A DNA stretch of 64,000 nucleotides from Pseudonocardia sp. DSM 110487 (GCF_019468565.1 NZ_CP080521.1:3162001-3226000), one strand, 5' to 3'; counted from the first letter of the stretch, positions 16,284-26,394 are shown. Program-made: numbers and translations. The notes: generated by a model from the letters alone, not told the origin.

Positions 16284-17069
16284 TCATTTCCGCGCCTCCT
16301 CGCCCAGGTAGGCATCGATGACCGCCTGGTCGTCGCGCACCTCGTCAGGGGTGCCCTCCGCCACCACCCGGCCGAAGTCCAGCACGGTGATCCGGTCGCA
16401 GACGCTCATCACCAGGTCCATGTGGTGCTCCACCAGCACCACCGACATCCGGGCCGTGAGCCCGCGGATCAGCTCGCCCAGCTCGGCCATCTCGTCGGCG
16501 CCGAGGCCGCTCGCGGGCTCGTCGAGCAGCAGGAGGTCGGGCTCGGCGGCGAGCGCGCGGGCCAGCGCCACCCGCTTCTGCACGGCATAGGGGAGGCTCC
16601 CCGGCAGCCGGCCGGCGTAGCCGTCGACGCCCAGCGCCGCCAGGGCAGCCATCGCGCGCTCGCGCAGCGCGGCCTCGTCGCGGTCGGAGCGGGGCAGCGC
16701 GAAGAGGCTGGCCGCGAACCCGGCGCGGCGGTGCCGATCGGCGCCGACCATCACGTTCTCGGCCACCGTCAGCCCGCGGAACAGGCCGACGCCCTGCAAC
16801 GTGCGGGCGACGCCCATCGCCGCGAGCCGGTGCGGGCGCAGGTCGCGCACCGTGCGGCCGTGGCGCAGCACCTGCCCGTTGTCGGGGCGCACGAAGCCGC
16901 AGCAGACGTTGAACAGGGTGGTCTTGCCCGCGCCGTTCGGCCCGATCACGCCGTGCACGGCGCTCGGGGCGACGGCGAGCGAGACGTCGTCGAGCGCCAC
17001 CAGCCCGCCGAACCGGACGCCGACCCCCGCCACCGCGAACACCGGGATCTCTTCTGCGGACGGCTTCAC
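16284..17069 (-). CDS. livG: Branched-chain amino acid-type ABC ATPase (LivG family)
   Basis: A 261-aa ATPase with Walker A GPNGAGKTTLF, LivG-specific MGVARTLQGVGLFRGLTVAEN, Walker B LLLLDEPASGLG and LVEHHMDLVMSVCDRI. The signature is LPYAVQKRV rather than a full LSGGQ, as in many LivG proteins. It is the first gene of the five-gene minus-strand operon; the palindrome pair at 17114-17155 lies in its promoter region, shared with the divergent PucR-type regulator. Confidence 0.9.
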   Translation of the reverse strand: MKPSAEEIPVFAVAGVGVRFGGLVALDDVSLAVAPSAVHGVIGPNGAGKTTLFNVCCGFVRPDNGQVLRHGRTVRDLRPHRLAAMGVARTLQGVGLFRGLTVAENVMVGADRHRRAGFAASLFALPRSDRDEAALRERAMAALAALGVDGYAGRLPGSLPYAVQKRVALARALAAEPDLLLLDEPASGLGADEMAELGELIRGLTARMSVVLVEHHMDLVMSVCDRITVLDFGRVVAEGTPDEVRDDQAVIDAYLGEEARK

Positions 17070-17113
17070 GACAGGGCGTCCTCCCCGGTGGCAGCGGTGA
17101 CCCCGTTCACACC

Positions 17114-17155
17114 TTGGGCGCAGCGCCCAACAGATTCCATGGGCGCAGCGCCCAA
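17114..17155. promoter_or_regulatory. Two copies of a GGGCGCAGCGCCC palindrome in a divergent promoter
   Basis: TTGGGCGCAGCGCCCAA (17114-17130) and TGGGCGCAGCGCCCA (from 17140) are near-identical inverted repeats, 26-27 bp centre to centre. They lie between livG and the PucR-type gene and are the best candidate binding sites for that regulator. Confidence 0.55.
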
Positions 17156-17230
17156 CATCCGGTGCGCTGAACTGGGCAGTGCGCCCGGTGGGTCTGGACG
17201 GAGCTGTGCGCGCTGCTGCAGAGTGCCGGA

Positions 17231-18460
17231 ATGCTGCCCATCGGGCGCCCTGGCCGCCGGCTGCGGCCGGCCGCCGACGAGGCGCTGCGGGTGCTCGGCT
17301 CCGCGCTGCTGGACGACGTCGACGGCCTCGCCGATCGCCTCACCGTGCTGGTGCTGCAGCGCGAGCCTGCCTACGCCGAGCGGGACATGATCGAGGAGCT
17401 GCGCGCCGCGTGCAGGGCCAACCTTGAGCGCGGGGTCCAGGTGATCGCCGACCAGGTGCCCGACGGCGTCGACCCGGAGGACACGTCCTGCGACACCGGG
17501 CGGCGCAGAGCCCGCTCGGGTGTGCCCCTCGAGGTCGTGCTGCGCGCCTACCGCCTGGGTGGGCGGGTGCTGTGGGAGGCGCTCTTGGAGGTGTCGCGGC
17601 GGCGGTTCGCGGGCGGGTACGACGAGGCGCTGCTGGACGCGGCGAGCTACGTGTGGCGGGTCAACGACAGCAGCTCGTCGGCACTCGTGCAGGCATACCG
17701 GCAGGAGGAGCTGCGCGCACACAGCCACGACCTGGGCCGCCGCCACGCCGTCCTCGACGGCCTCATCGAGGGCCGCGGTGGCGACCCCGCCTTCCTCCGC
17801 GACGCCGCGACCGTGCTCGGGCTCCCCGAGACCGGGCCGGTGCTGTGCGTCGTCGCGCCGGTGGACCCGTCGGGGGAGGAGGCACTGCGCGGGCCGCAGG
17901 AGGCCCTTGCCGCCGTCGGCGTCGCGTCGGCCTGGTTCCTGCGCCCTCGCGACGAGGTCGGCGTCGCGGCGCTCGGTCACCGCGCTCCGCGGATCGCCCT
18001 GGACGCGCTGCGCCCGTGCGCGGCAGGCAGGGTGGGCGTCTCCCCGGTGGTGGACGGGCTGGCCGCCCTCGACACCGGCTACCGGCTGGCCCACACCGCC
18101 GCCCGCACCCTGGGCGGGCCCGGCCTCGCGGTACTGGACGAGCGGCTCCCCGAGGCGCTGCTCGCCGACAGCCCCGAGCTCGCCCCGCGCGTGCTGCGCG
18201 CCGGCCTCGGCGGCCTCCTCGACCTGCCGCCCGCCGACCGGGACACGCTCCTGCAGACCCTCGAGCAGCTGCTCGCCGCGGGCGGCTCACCCACCCACGC
18301 GGCCAGCGCGCTCTTCTGCCACCGCAACACCGTGATCTACCGGATGCGTCGCATCGAGGCCGCCACCGGCCGCTGCATCGGCGACCCGCGGGACCGCCTG
18401 CTCCTCACCCTCGGCGTACTGGGGACCAAGATCCTTCCGAAACCAGGCTCAGCGCCCTGA
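17231..18460 (+). CDS. PucR/CdaR family transcriptional regulator
   Basis: A 409-aa regulator with an N-terminal sensory region (RsbT co-antagonist-like helices around residues 20-150), a central GGDEF-like degenerate domain, and a C-terminal PucR HTH: LAAGGSPTHAASALFCHRNT followed by VIYRMRRIEAATGR. Proteins of this type control catabolic operons in response to metabolites. It is divergent from the liv-type operon and so is its likely regulator. ATG 17231 is the first start after an in-frame stop at 17168; no Shine-Dalgarno is obvious. Confidence 0.85.
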   Translation: MLPIGRPGRRLRPAADEALRVLGSALLDDVDGLADRLTVLVLQREPAYAERDMIEELRAACRANLERGVQVIADQVPDGVDPEDTSCDTGRRRARSGVPLEVVLRAYRLGGRVLWEALLEVSRRRFAGGYDEALLDAASYVWRVNDSSSSALVQAYRQEELRAHSHDLGRRHAVLDGLIEGRGGDPAFLRDAATVLGLPETGPVLCVVAPVDPSGEEALRGPQEALAAVGVASAWFLRPRDEVGVAALGHRAPRIALDALRPCAAGRVGVSPVVDGLAALDTGYRLAHTAARTLGGPGLAVLDERLPEALLADSPELAPRVLRAGLGGLLDLPPADRDTLLQTLEQLLAAGGSPTHAASALFCHRNTVIYRMRRIEAATGRCIGDPRDRLLLTLGVLGTKILPKPGSAP

Positions 18461-18553
18461 GCAGGGCGGAGACCGCGATCTCGCAAGGATCGATCGTTCC
18501 GGGATGCGCCGGATCGTCCCCGCGAGGGCGACGAGCCGGATCTCGGAAGGATC
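18430..18553. repeat. Direct and inverted GATCTCGNAAGGATC repeats
   Basis: GATCTCGCAAGGATC (18477-18491) and GATCTCGGAAGGATC (18539-18553) are direct repeats 62 bp apart. GATCCTTCCGA at 18430-18440, in the end of the PucR-type gene, is an inverted copy that could pair with the second. Possibly a terminator or regulatory structure between the PucR-type and EEP genes. Confidence 0.45.
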
Positions 18554-18689
18554 ATGCCCGGGGCTGCCGATCGGAGGTCGGATACCGTGGTGCGCGCCCC
18601 GCCGAGGAACCGGCCGCACGTCGTGGACGTTGACCCGATGCCCGCCGACGCGACTGCCGGGCGCCCACATCAGAGAGGATCCGGCATCC

Positions 18690-19667
18690 ATGGCCCTGGT
18701 ACCGCTGGTGACCGCGCTGGTACGCCCGCTCGTCCCGCGGAGCCTCCGGCCCATGGTCGCGGAGAAGGTGTACACGGCCCAGGCGCTCGCGCGAGGCGGT
18801 CCGGCCACGTTCACCGCGGTCGCGCAGGCGTGGCGTCCGCACGTGGCGGCGTCCTTGCTCGCCGGGGCCGCGCTGCTGGCCACTCGCGCCCGCACCCGTC
18901 CGCTCGCTGCCGGCCTCGCGGCGGCGGGGACCGCCGCCGGTGCGTCGATCGTCCACCGCGCCTCCCGGCGGCCCGCCGCGGCGCCGGGGCCGGCCGACGT
19001 CACCGTGCTCACCGCCAACGTGTGGCACGGCAGCGCCGACACCGCCGCGCTCGCCGCGCTGGTGGCCGACGAGCGCCCGGACTTCGTCGTCCTGCCCGAG
19101 GCCGGGGCCGACTTCCGCGACAAGCTGATGCCGCTGCTGGCCGGGCTCGGCTACCGCGCATGGGTGGCGTCGGGCGGTGGGCGTCGCGACGGCTACGACG
19201 TCGTCCTGCTGGTCGGTGAGCGCGCCGGTGACGTGCGGGTGCGCCGCGGCCGCGGGATGCGGCTGCCGCACCTGGAGGTCACCGGCGGCATCCTGGGCGC
19301 GCGCACCCTCTACGGCGTACACCCCACCGCGCCGATGTCGGGGCATGGCACCACATGGTGGCACGACGAGCTGGCGCTCATCGGGAGCTGGTGTGCCGCG
19401 CCGGTGGCACCGCTGGTGGCGGGCGACCTCAACGCCACGTTCGACCACCCAGCCCTGCGCGCCGCGCTCGGCCGCTGCCGCAGTGCCGCCGAGGGCACCG
19501 GGCGGGGCCTCGTCGGCACGTTCCCGGCCGGTGTGCCCCGCTGGCTCGGCATCCAGATCGACCACGTGCTCGTGCCCGCCGACGCCGAAACCACCCGGTT
19601 CGAGGTGCTCGACCTCCCCGGCACCGATCACAGGGCGGTGCTCGCCAGGGTCCGCCTAGCGAGCTGA
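18690..19667 (+). CDS. Membrane-anchored endonuclease/exonuclease/phosphatase family protein
   Basis: A 325-aa protein with two or so N-terminal hydrophobic stretches (residues about 50-90) and a C-terminal EEP domain. Motifs TVLTANVWHG, VVLPEAG (metal glutamate), YGVHPTAP, VAGDLNATFDHP and GTDHRAVLA with the catalytic histidine are in family order. The active site would face outside the membrane, similar to vancomycin-induced EEP proteins. It is convergent with, and overlaps by 12 bp, the monooxygenase gene. Confidence 0.8.
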   Translation: MALVPLVTALVRPLVPRSLRPMVAEKVYTAQALARGGPATFTAVAQAWRPHVAASLLAGAALLATRARTRPLAAGLAAAGTAAGASIVHRASRRPAAAPGPADVTVLTANVWHGSADTAALAALVADERPDFVVLPEAGADFRDKLMPLLAGLGYRAWVASGGGRRDGYDVVLLVGERAGDVRVRRGRGMRLPHLEVTGGILGARTLYGVHPTAPMSGHGTTWWHDELALIGSWCAAPVAPLVAGDLNATFDHPALRAALGRCRSAAEGTGRGLVGTFPAGVPRWLGIQIDHVLVPADAETTRFEVLDLPGTDHRAVLARVRLAS

Positions 19668-20834
19668 CGCCTCGCGCCGCGCGGGTTCCGGCGTGAACCG
19701 GTACTGGGCGGCCAGCGACCGCACCGCGAGCGCAGGCGGCACCCGGCGCAGCAGCGCGTCCCGCAGCCTGCCCCGCCATCCGGTGAGGCCGAGCAGCCGG
19801 TGCATGCGGCGGCACTCGCGTTGGAGCGCGGACGTGCGGGGCCGCCGGAGCGCGTCGTAGTCCCGCAGGGCGGCCGCCACGTCGGCGGCTGAGGCGCCGT
19901 CGAGCACAGCGCCGAGCGTCACGGCGTCCTCGAACGCCTGGCAGGCGCCCTGCCCGAGGTCGGGGGTCATCGCGTGGGCCGCGTCGCCGAGCAGCGCGAC
20001 GCGGCGGATGGCCATGGTGGCGAGCGGGTGGACCAGCTGCTCGGTCTCCACGACGTGCACGACGTCGGCGGGCGTCGCGTCGATGAGCGCGACGGCCGCC
20101 GGATGCCACCCGGCACGGCGCTCGCGCAGCCAGCGGTGCCGTTCGGCGGGATCGGCAGGCGACGGGCCGTGCCACGTGGCGTACCAGTACACGCCTCCGT
20201 CGGCGAGCGGCATGCAGCCGAAGCGGTCGCCGGTGCGGTGGTCGACGGACTCGCCCACCGGCAGCGGGAGACCCGGCGGCGCGGCGGGGGCGATCGCGCG
20301 CGCCGCGTGCTCACCGGAGCCCGCGAGTCCTGGGTGCTCGGGCAGCAGCGCGGCCCGCAGCCTGCTGTGGGCTCCGTCGGCGACGACCACGGCGTCGGCG
20401 TGCACCGGACCGCCGCCCGTGCGGAGCTCGACGTGGTCCCCCGCGTCGCGCAGCGCTGTGACGGGCATACCGGTGAGCACCGTCCCGGGCGCGAGCGCGT
20501 CGGCGAGCAGGCTGTGCAGCCATGACCGGCGGACGACGACGAGCGGTGCCCCGACGCGGTTCCGCACAGCGGCCATGTCGGCCGTGAGCAGCGGCTTCCC
20601 GTCCCGGTCCCGCATCCCGCTCCCGGCGTCGAGCGGGCCCGCCTGCGCCCGCACCGGCTCCCCGAGCCCGAGCGCGTCGAGCGCAAGCACCCCGTTGGGC
20701 ATGATTCCGATTCCGGCTCCGGTCTCGCGCAGCGTGGGCGCCCGCTCCAGCACGGTGACGGTGTGCCCGGCCCGGTCCGCGGCCACCGCGGCGGCCAGTC
20801 CCCCGAGGCCCGCGCCGATCACGACGACGTGCAT
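19656..20834 (-). CDS. FAD-dependent aromatic-ring type monooxygenase
   Basis: A 392-aa group A flavoprotein monooxygenase. VVVIGAGLGGLAAAVAADRAG binds FAD, VVVADGAHSRLRAAL is the DG motif that contacts FAD and NAD(P)H, and VALLGDAAHAMTPDLGQGAC is the GD motif. Such enzymes hydroxylate phenols, salicylate-like acids or polycyclic substrates. The divergent TetR gene and two operator-like palindromes between the starts indicate induction by substrate. Ends 12 bp inside the EEP gene on the other strand. Confidence 0.85.
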   Translation of the reverse strand: MHVVVIGAGLGGLAAAVAADRAGHTVTVLERAPTLRETGAGIGIMPNGVLALDALGLGEPVRAQAGPLDAGSGMRDRDGKPLLTADMAAVRNRVGAPLVVVRRSWLHSLLADALAPGTVLTGMPVTALRDAGDHVELRTGGGPVHADAVVVADGAHSRLRAALLPEHPGLAGSGEHAARAIAPAAPPGLPLPVGESVDHRTGDRFGCMPLADGGVYWYATWHGPSPADPAERHRWLRERRAGWHPAAVALIDATPADVVHVVETEQLVHPLATMAIRRVALLGDAAHAMTPDLGQGACQAFEDAVTLGAVLDGASAADVAAALRDYDALRRPRTSALQRECRRMHRLLGLTGWRGRLRDALLRRVPPALAVRSLAAQYRFTPEPARREASAR

Positions 20835-20846
20835 GCCGTCCCCCTC

Positions 20847-20897
20847 CTCTACGTCTGTAGAGTCGAGCGTAGCCCACTCGGCTCGACAGATGTAGAG
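20847..20897. promoter_or_regulatory. Two TetR-type operator palindromes
   Basis: CTCTACGTCTGTAGAG (20847-20862) and CTCGACAGATGTAGAG (20882-20897, reverse complement CTCTACATCTGTCGAG) are related 16-bp palindromes between the divergent monooxygenase and TetR starts. Confidence 0.7.
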
Positions 20898-20902
20898 GGA
20901 CG

Positions 20903-21505
20903 ATGCCGGACCGCAGAACCGAGATCCTCGACGGTGCCCTGCACGTGCTGGCCGAGCACGGCATGCGGGGGCTCACCCACCGCGCCGTCGACGCGGCGGC
21001 CGGCATCCCGCTGGGCAGCACGTCGTACTACTTCCGCAGCCGCTCGGCGCTCGTCGAGGGCTGTGTCGAGCGGCTGCTCGAGCTGGACCTGGCCGTAGAG
21101 GCAGCGGCCATCCCGGCGGTCGATCTGGACGCCCACGTGCTGGCCGACGCCCTCGTCGACGTCGCCGTCGGAATGGTCACGACGCAGCGGTACCGCACGG
21201 TCGCCCGCTACGAGCTGACCCTCGCCGCGACGCGGGACCCGCAACTCAAGGCGTTGTTCGTGCGTGCGGGGGACACGATCAGGGCGTTCGCCGCGGGACT
21301 GCTGCGCGCGGCAGGCGCACCCGACCCCGACCGCTCGGCCGAAGAGCTCGCGGCCACGTTCGACGGCTTCCTCTTCACCGCGCTCGTCAGGGGCCCGCAC
21401 GAGCCTGCCGCGCTCACGACCGCGCTGCGGCGTTCGCTGGAGCGGGCGCTGCGGTCGCACTTCGACGCGCCCCAGGACGTGGCGCGGGACACAAAGGAGT
21501 CGTAG
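20903..21505 (+). CDS. TetR family transcriptional regulator
   Basis: A 200-aa regulator: HTH GMRGLTHRAVDAAAGIPLG then STSYYFRSRSALVEG. The C-terminal domain resembles the TetR_C group of LmrA/YxaF-like proteins. It starts 5 bp after the second palindrome and is divergent from the monooxygenase, so autoregulation and control of that gene are likely. dhaK follows 38 bp downstream and may share read-through transcription, but nothing else links the two. Confidence 0.85.
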   Translation: MPDRRTEILDGALHVLAEHGMRGLTHRAVDAAAGIPLGSTSYYFRSRSALVEGCVERLLELDLAVEAAAIPAVDLDAHVLADALVDVAVGMVTTQRYRTVARYELTLAATRDPQLKALFVRAGDTIRAFAAGLLRAAGAPDPDRSAEELAATFDGFLFTALVRGPHEPAALTTALRRSLERALRSHFDAPQDVARDTKES

Positions 21506-21543
21506 GGTCCGCGAGATCGTCCCAGTCGCTCCGGAGGGCCGGC

Positions 21544-22544
<1,001 letters not shown>

Positions 22545-22545
<1 letters not shown>

Positions 22546-23192
22546 TGGCGGGACCCGACGAGTTCGCCGTGATCGACGCGGCCGCGGTCGAGCGCTGGAT
22601 CCGCGCGTTCGCGGCCGCCATCGCCGAGCACGAGCCGGAGCTCACCCGCCTGGACTCGGCGATCGGCGACGCCGACCACGGCGCCAACATGAACCGCGGC
22701 TTCAAGGCGGTGATCGCGAAGCTCGACGAGGCCTCCACGTCCGGTCCGGCCGCGATGCTGAAACAGGTCGGCATGACGCTGGTCAGCACGGTCGGCGGCG
22801 CCAGCGGCCCCCTGTACGGCACGTTCTTCCTGCGGATGGCCACGGCGATCGGCGACACCGACACGGTCGACCAGAAGCTGTTCGCCGCGGCACTGCGGGC
22901 GGGTGTCGACGGCGTCGTAGCCCGTGGCAAGGCTGAGGCGGGCGACAAGACGATGTACGACGCCCTCGCGCCTGCCGTCGACGCACTCGACGCCGCACTC
23001 GGCGGGGAGGACGCGTCCGGCGCGCTGAGTGCGGCCGCCGACGCCGCGGCGCAGGGCCGCGACGCCACCACGCCGATGCAGGCCCGCAAGGGTCGCGCCA
23101 GCTACCTGGGCGAGCGCAGCGTCGGCCACCAGGACCCGGGGGCGACGTCGGCGGCCCTGCTCCTGCGGACAGCGGCGGACGCGCTGGGATGA
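22545..23192 (+). CDS. dhaL: Dihydroxyacetone kinase ADP-binding subunit DhaL
   Basis: A 215-aa helical-barrel protein. SAIGDADHGANMNRGF holds the aspartates that bind two Mg ions and the permanently bound ADP, and GKAEAGDKTMYDALAPAVDAL is the conserved second block. DhaL passes phosphate from DhaM to the substrate held by DhaK. ATG 22545 overlaps the dhaK stop by one base. Confidence 0.93.
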
Positions 23193-23263
23193 GCGAGCTT
23201 GCGAGCGAATCAATGTCACAGCGCCCGCGCGAAGCGCCGGCCGAGCGCTAGCGAGGCCGAGCA

Positions 23264-25708
23264 ATGAGCGCGCTCGTGGGGCTCGTGGTCGTCTCGCACA
23301 GTCGCGCCCTGGCCGACGGTGTCGTGGCGCTGGCGCGGGAGATGGCGCCGGGGGAGCTCGCGATCGAGGTGGCCGCCGGGCTCGACGAGACCACGTTCGG
23401 CACCGACGCCGTCGCCATCGCGGCCGCGATCGGAGCGGCCGACTCGGGGGCCGGCGTCGTCGTGCTGATGGACCTCGGCAGCGCCGTGCTCTCCGCGGAG
23501 CTGGCCCTCGACCTGCTCGACGACCCCGACGATCGTGAGCGCGTGCTGCTGTGTCCCGCGCCACTGGTCGAGGGGCTCGTCGTCGCGGCCGTCACGGCGG
23601 CGGGCGGGGCCGATCGGGAGGAGGTCGCCGCCGAGGCGGCGGCCGCGCTCGGTGGGAAGCAGGCGCAGCTCGGCGGCCCGTCGGACGCGCGTCCGGCCAT
23701 GGCCGGGGATGCCGGAGCCACCGCCGAGTTCACCGTCGCCAACCCGCACGGGCTGCACGCGCGCCCCGCCGCACGGCTCGCCGCCCTCGTCCGGAGCATG
23801 GACGGGACGGAGGTGCGCGTCCGCAACGCGACCACCGGATCGGACTGGATCCCCGCGGCGAGCCTCGCCGGGCTCACCGCGCTGGGTGCGCTGTCCGGGC
23901 ACCGGGTCGAGGTCGGCGCGACGGGGCCGGGCGCCGGTGCCGCCCTCGAGGCCGTACTCGGGCTCGCGTCCCGGCACTTCGACGAGCCGCTCACCGCACC
24001 CCCTCCGCAGCCGGTTGCGCACCCGTCCGGTGGCGGGCCACTCCCGGCGTCGCCCGGGATCGGCATCGGGCCCAAGCGCGGGGTCGAGCCGCCCGCCCCG
24101 GTCGTGCCGGACGAGCCCGCGGCCGACCCGGCGGTCGAGCGTGACCGACTCGACGCGGCGCTGCCCGCGGTCGCCGCCGAGATCCGGGCCGGTCGCGACG
24201 TCGCCGCGCGCGAGCTGGGGAAGGAGGAGGCGGCGATCTTCGACGCCCACCTCCTGCTGCTCGACGACCCGGCCCTGCTCGCCGACGCCCGCTCCGAGAT
24301 CGCGGCCGGAGCGGCCGCGCCGCGGGCATGGGCCGACGCGGCGGAGCGAGTCGCAGCCGCGTGGGAGGCGGTGCCCGATCCCTACCTCGCGGCGCGCGCC
24401 GCCGACGTGCGGGCCGTGTCCGCCCAGGTCCTGCGGGTGCTCGTGGGCGGCCCGGCCCTCGTTCAGCCGGACGACGGTGGCCCCGCGGCCGTCCTCGTCG
24501 CGAGGGACCTCACCCCGGCGCAGGCCGCGGCGCTCGACCCGGAACGGGTGGCCGGGGTCGTGCTCGCCGGGGGCAGTGCCACCGCGCACAGCGCGATCCT
24601 GCTGCGCGCCAGGGGGGTGCCCGCGATCGTCGCGGCCGGCGCGGGCGTGCTCGACGTGCCGGACGGCACCCCGGTCGTCCTCGACGGCGCCGCGGGAGAG
24701 CTGGTCGTCGACCCGCAGCCCGAGGTGCTGGCCACCTTCCGCGAGCGGGCCACGGCGCGCGCGGAGCGGGAGGCGCGGGCCCGTCGGCAGGCGGCGGCAC
24801 CGGCCGCGACGCGGGACGGCGTCGGCGTGCTGGTCGGCGCCAACGTCGGCTCGACCGCGGACGCGGCGGAGGCCACTGCGTCCGGAGCGGACCTCGTGGG
24901 GCTCCTGCGCACCGAGTTCCTGTTCCTCGGCCGGACCGAGGCCCCGGACGTCGACGAGCAGGAGGCGGCGTACCGCGAGGTGGCCGCGGCGCTGGGCGGC
25001 CGCCGGGTCACGCTGCGCACGCTCGACGTGGGCGGCGACAAGCCGCTGCCCTACCTGCCGCTCCCCGCCGAGGCGAACCCGTTCCTCGGGCTGCGCGGCA
25101 TCCGGCTCGCCGAGGGGTTCCCCGGCCTGCTCGCCGACCAGCTGCTGGCCGCCGTCCGGGTGGCGCACGAGACGCCGATGAGCGTGATGTTCCCGATGGT
25201 GGCCGCGCTCGACGAGCTGATCGCGGCCCGGCGGGCCCTTGACGCCGCGATCGCCGCCGACGGCAGGGGGACACCGCCGGGGCTGCAGGTCGGGATCATG
25301 GTGGAGGTGCCCGCGACCGCCCTCAAGGCGGCCGCCTTCGTGCCCCACGTCGACTTCTTCAGCATCGGCACCAACGACCTCACCCAGTACGCCATGGCCG
25401 CCGAGCGCGGCAACCCGGCCCTCGCGGCACTGGCCGACCCGCTCGACCCGGGCGTGCTCCGCCTCGTCGACGCCGTGTGCCGGGCGGCGGGGGATCAGAC
25501 CCTCGTCGCGGTCTGCGGTGAGGCGGCTGCCGACCCACTGGCCGCGGAACTCCTCGTCGGCCTCGGCGTGCGGGAGCTGAGCACGGCCCCGCCGGCCGTC
25601 CCGGCCACCAAGCAGACGGTCCGGGAGCTGGACGCCGCACAGGCCGCCCTGCGCGCGGCCGAGGCCCTCACCGCCGACGGCCCCGCCACGGTCCGCCACA
25701 ACCCCTGA
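23264..25708 (+). CDS. dhaM: Multiphosphoryl transfer protein DhaM (EIIA-HPr-EI fusion)
   Basis: An 814-aa fusion of three PTS modules. Residues 1-130: EIIA-mannose-type DhaM domain with phosphohistidine in VVVSHSRALADGV. Residues about 155-240: HPr domain with NPHGLHARPAARL. Residues about 260-800: enzyme I, with phosphohistidine in AGGSATAHSAILLRARG, PEP-binding LLRTEFLFLGR and the C-terminal FFSIGTNDLTQYAMAAERGN. The protein can therefore use PEP directly without separate PtsI/PtsH. It sits 71 bp after dhaL. Confidence 0.92.
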   Translation: MSALVGLVVVSHSRALADGVVALAREMAPGELAIEVAAGLDETTFGTDAVAIAAAIGAADSGAGVVVLMDLGSAVLSAELALDLLDDPDDRERVLLCPAPLVEGLVVAAVTAAGGADREEVAAEAAAALGGKQAQLGGPSDARPAMAGDAGATAEFTVANPHGLHARPAARLAALVRSMDGTEVRVRNATTGSDWIPAASLAGLTALGALSGHRVEVGATGPGAGAALEAVLGLASRHFDEPLTAPPPQPVAHPSGGGPLPASPGIGIGPKRGVEPPAPVVPDEPAADPAVERDRLDAALPAVAAEIRAGRDVAARELGKEEAAIFDAHLLLLDDPALLADARSEIAAGAAAPRAWADAAERVAAAWEAVPDPYLAARAADVRAVSAQVLRVLVGGPALVQPDDGGPAAVLVARDLTPAQAAALDPERVAGVVLAGGSATAHSAILLRARGVPAIVAAGAGVLDVPDGTPVVLDGAAGELVVDPQPEVLATFRERATARAEREARARRQAAAPAATRDGVGVLVGANVGSTADAAEATASGADLVGLLRTEFLFLGRTEAPDVDEQEAAYREVAAALGGRRVTLRTLDVGGDKPLPYLPLPAEANPFLGLRGIRLAEGFPGLLADQLLAAVRVAHETPMSVMFPMVAALDELIAARRALDAAIAADGRGTPPGLQVGIMVEVPATALKAAAFVPHVDFFSIGTNDLTQYAMAAERGNPALAALADPLDPGVLRLVDAVCRAAGDQTLVAVCGEAAADPLAAELLVGLGVRELSTAPPAVPATKQTVRELDAAQAALRAAEALTADGPATVRHNP

Positions 25709-25710
25709 CA

Positions 25711-25769
25711 CCCCGACTCGCGCGGACTCACACCCCGACTCGCGCGCACGGAGACCGCGACTCGCGTGG
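25711..25769 (-). repeat. 22-bp-period tandem repeat, locus 2 (three units)
   Basis: On the minus strand, CGCGAGTCGCGG, CGCGAGTCGGGG and CGCGAGTCGGGG occur at about 22-bp steps, with TCTCCGTGCG-like spacers. The array fills the gap between convergent dhaM and the flavin reductase gene. Confidence 0.75.
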
Positions 25770-25778
25770 TGTGGGCTG

Positions 25779-26291
25779 TCAGGCCTGCGGTGGGTCGGCG
25801 GTGACGCCGTAGCGGCCGCGGTAGTACAGGAGGGGGAGCCGGTCGGGGGTGGCGCCGAGGTCAAGGACCCGGCCGACGGCGACGGTGTGGTCGCCGCCGT
25901 CGTACTCGTTCCACAGGGTGCAGTCGATCCAGGCGCTCACGCCATCCAGCACCGGCGCGCCGGACGGGCTCGGACGCCAGGGAACGCCTGCGAACTTGTC
26001 CACGCCGTCGCCCCCGGAGCGGGCGAAGCCTGCGGAGAGCTCCTGGTGGTCGGCGGCCAGCACGTTGACGCAGAAGGTGTCGGCCTCGCGGATCCGCGGC
26101 CACGTGGTGGACGTGCGGGCGGCGGCGAAGCTGACCAGCGGCGGGTCCAGCGACAGCGAGGCGAACGACTGGCAGGTGAAGCCGATCGGCCCGTCCGGGC
26201 ACATGGCGGTGACCACGACGATGCCGGACACGAAGTGGCCGAGCACCTCCCGCATGACAGCGGGGGAGACGGGTCCGACGGGAGCACCCAT
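25779..26291 (-). CDS. Flavin reductase-like FMN-binding protein
   Basis: A 170-aa flavin reductase domain protein, like the small partner of two-component monooxygenases. VLGHFVSGIVVVTAM, GFTCQSFASLSLDPPLVSF (flavin phosphate loop) and FCVNVLAADHQELSAGFA are the successive family blocks. It would supply reduced flavin to an oxygenase, which is not encoded next door. ATG 26291 is supported by the conserved N-terminal helix. The gene lies downstream of the sigB terminator and reads away from it. Confidence 0.85.
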   Translation of the reverse strand: MGAPVGPVSPAVMREVLGHFVSGIVVVTAMCPDGPIGFTCQSFASLSLDPPLVSFAAARTSTTWPRIREADTFCVNVLAADHQELSAGFARSGGDGVDKFAGVPWRPSPSGAPVLDGVSAWIDCTLWNEYDGGDHTVAVGRVLDLGATPDRLPLLYYRGRYGVTADPPQA

Positions 26292-26394
26292 GCCGCGAGC
26301 CTAGGTCAAGTGCCCCCCTACTCGTTGGGGTGAAGTCGGAACAGCGCCGGTGCGCCCCGGCCGGACTGCGCGCGCCGGGACGGTACACAGTGCG

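Noticed and set aside
23216..25864. Very long open frame antisense to dhaM, and similar long overlapping frames elsewhere (3718-6249, 26350-28878, 28083-30602)
   Set aside because: They are mirror frames of GC-rich coding DNA: compositionally dominated by Arg, Gly, Pro, His, with no recognisable domain, and they run through real genes and intergenic repeats.
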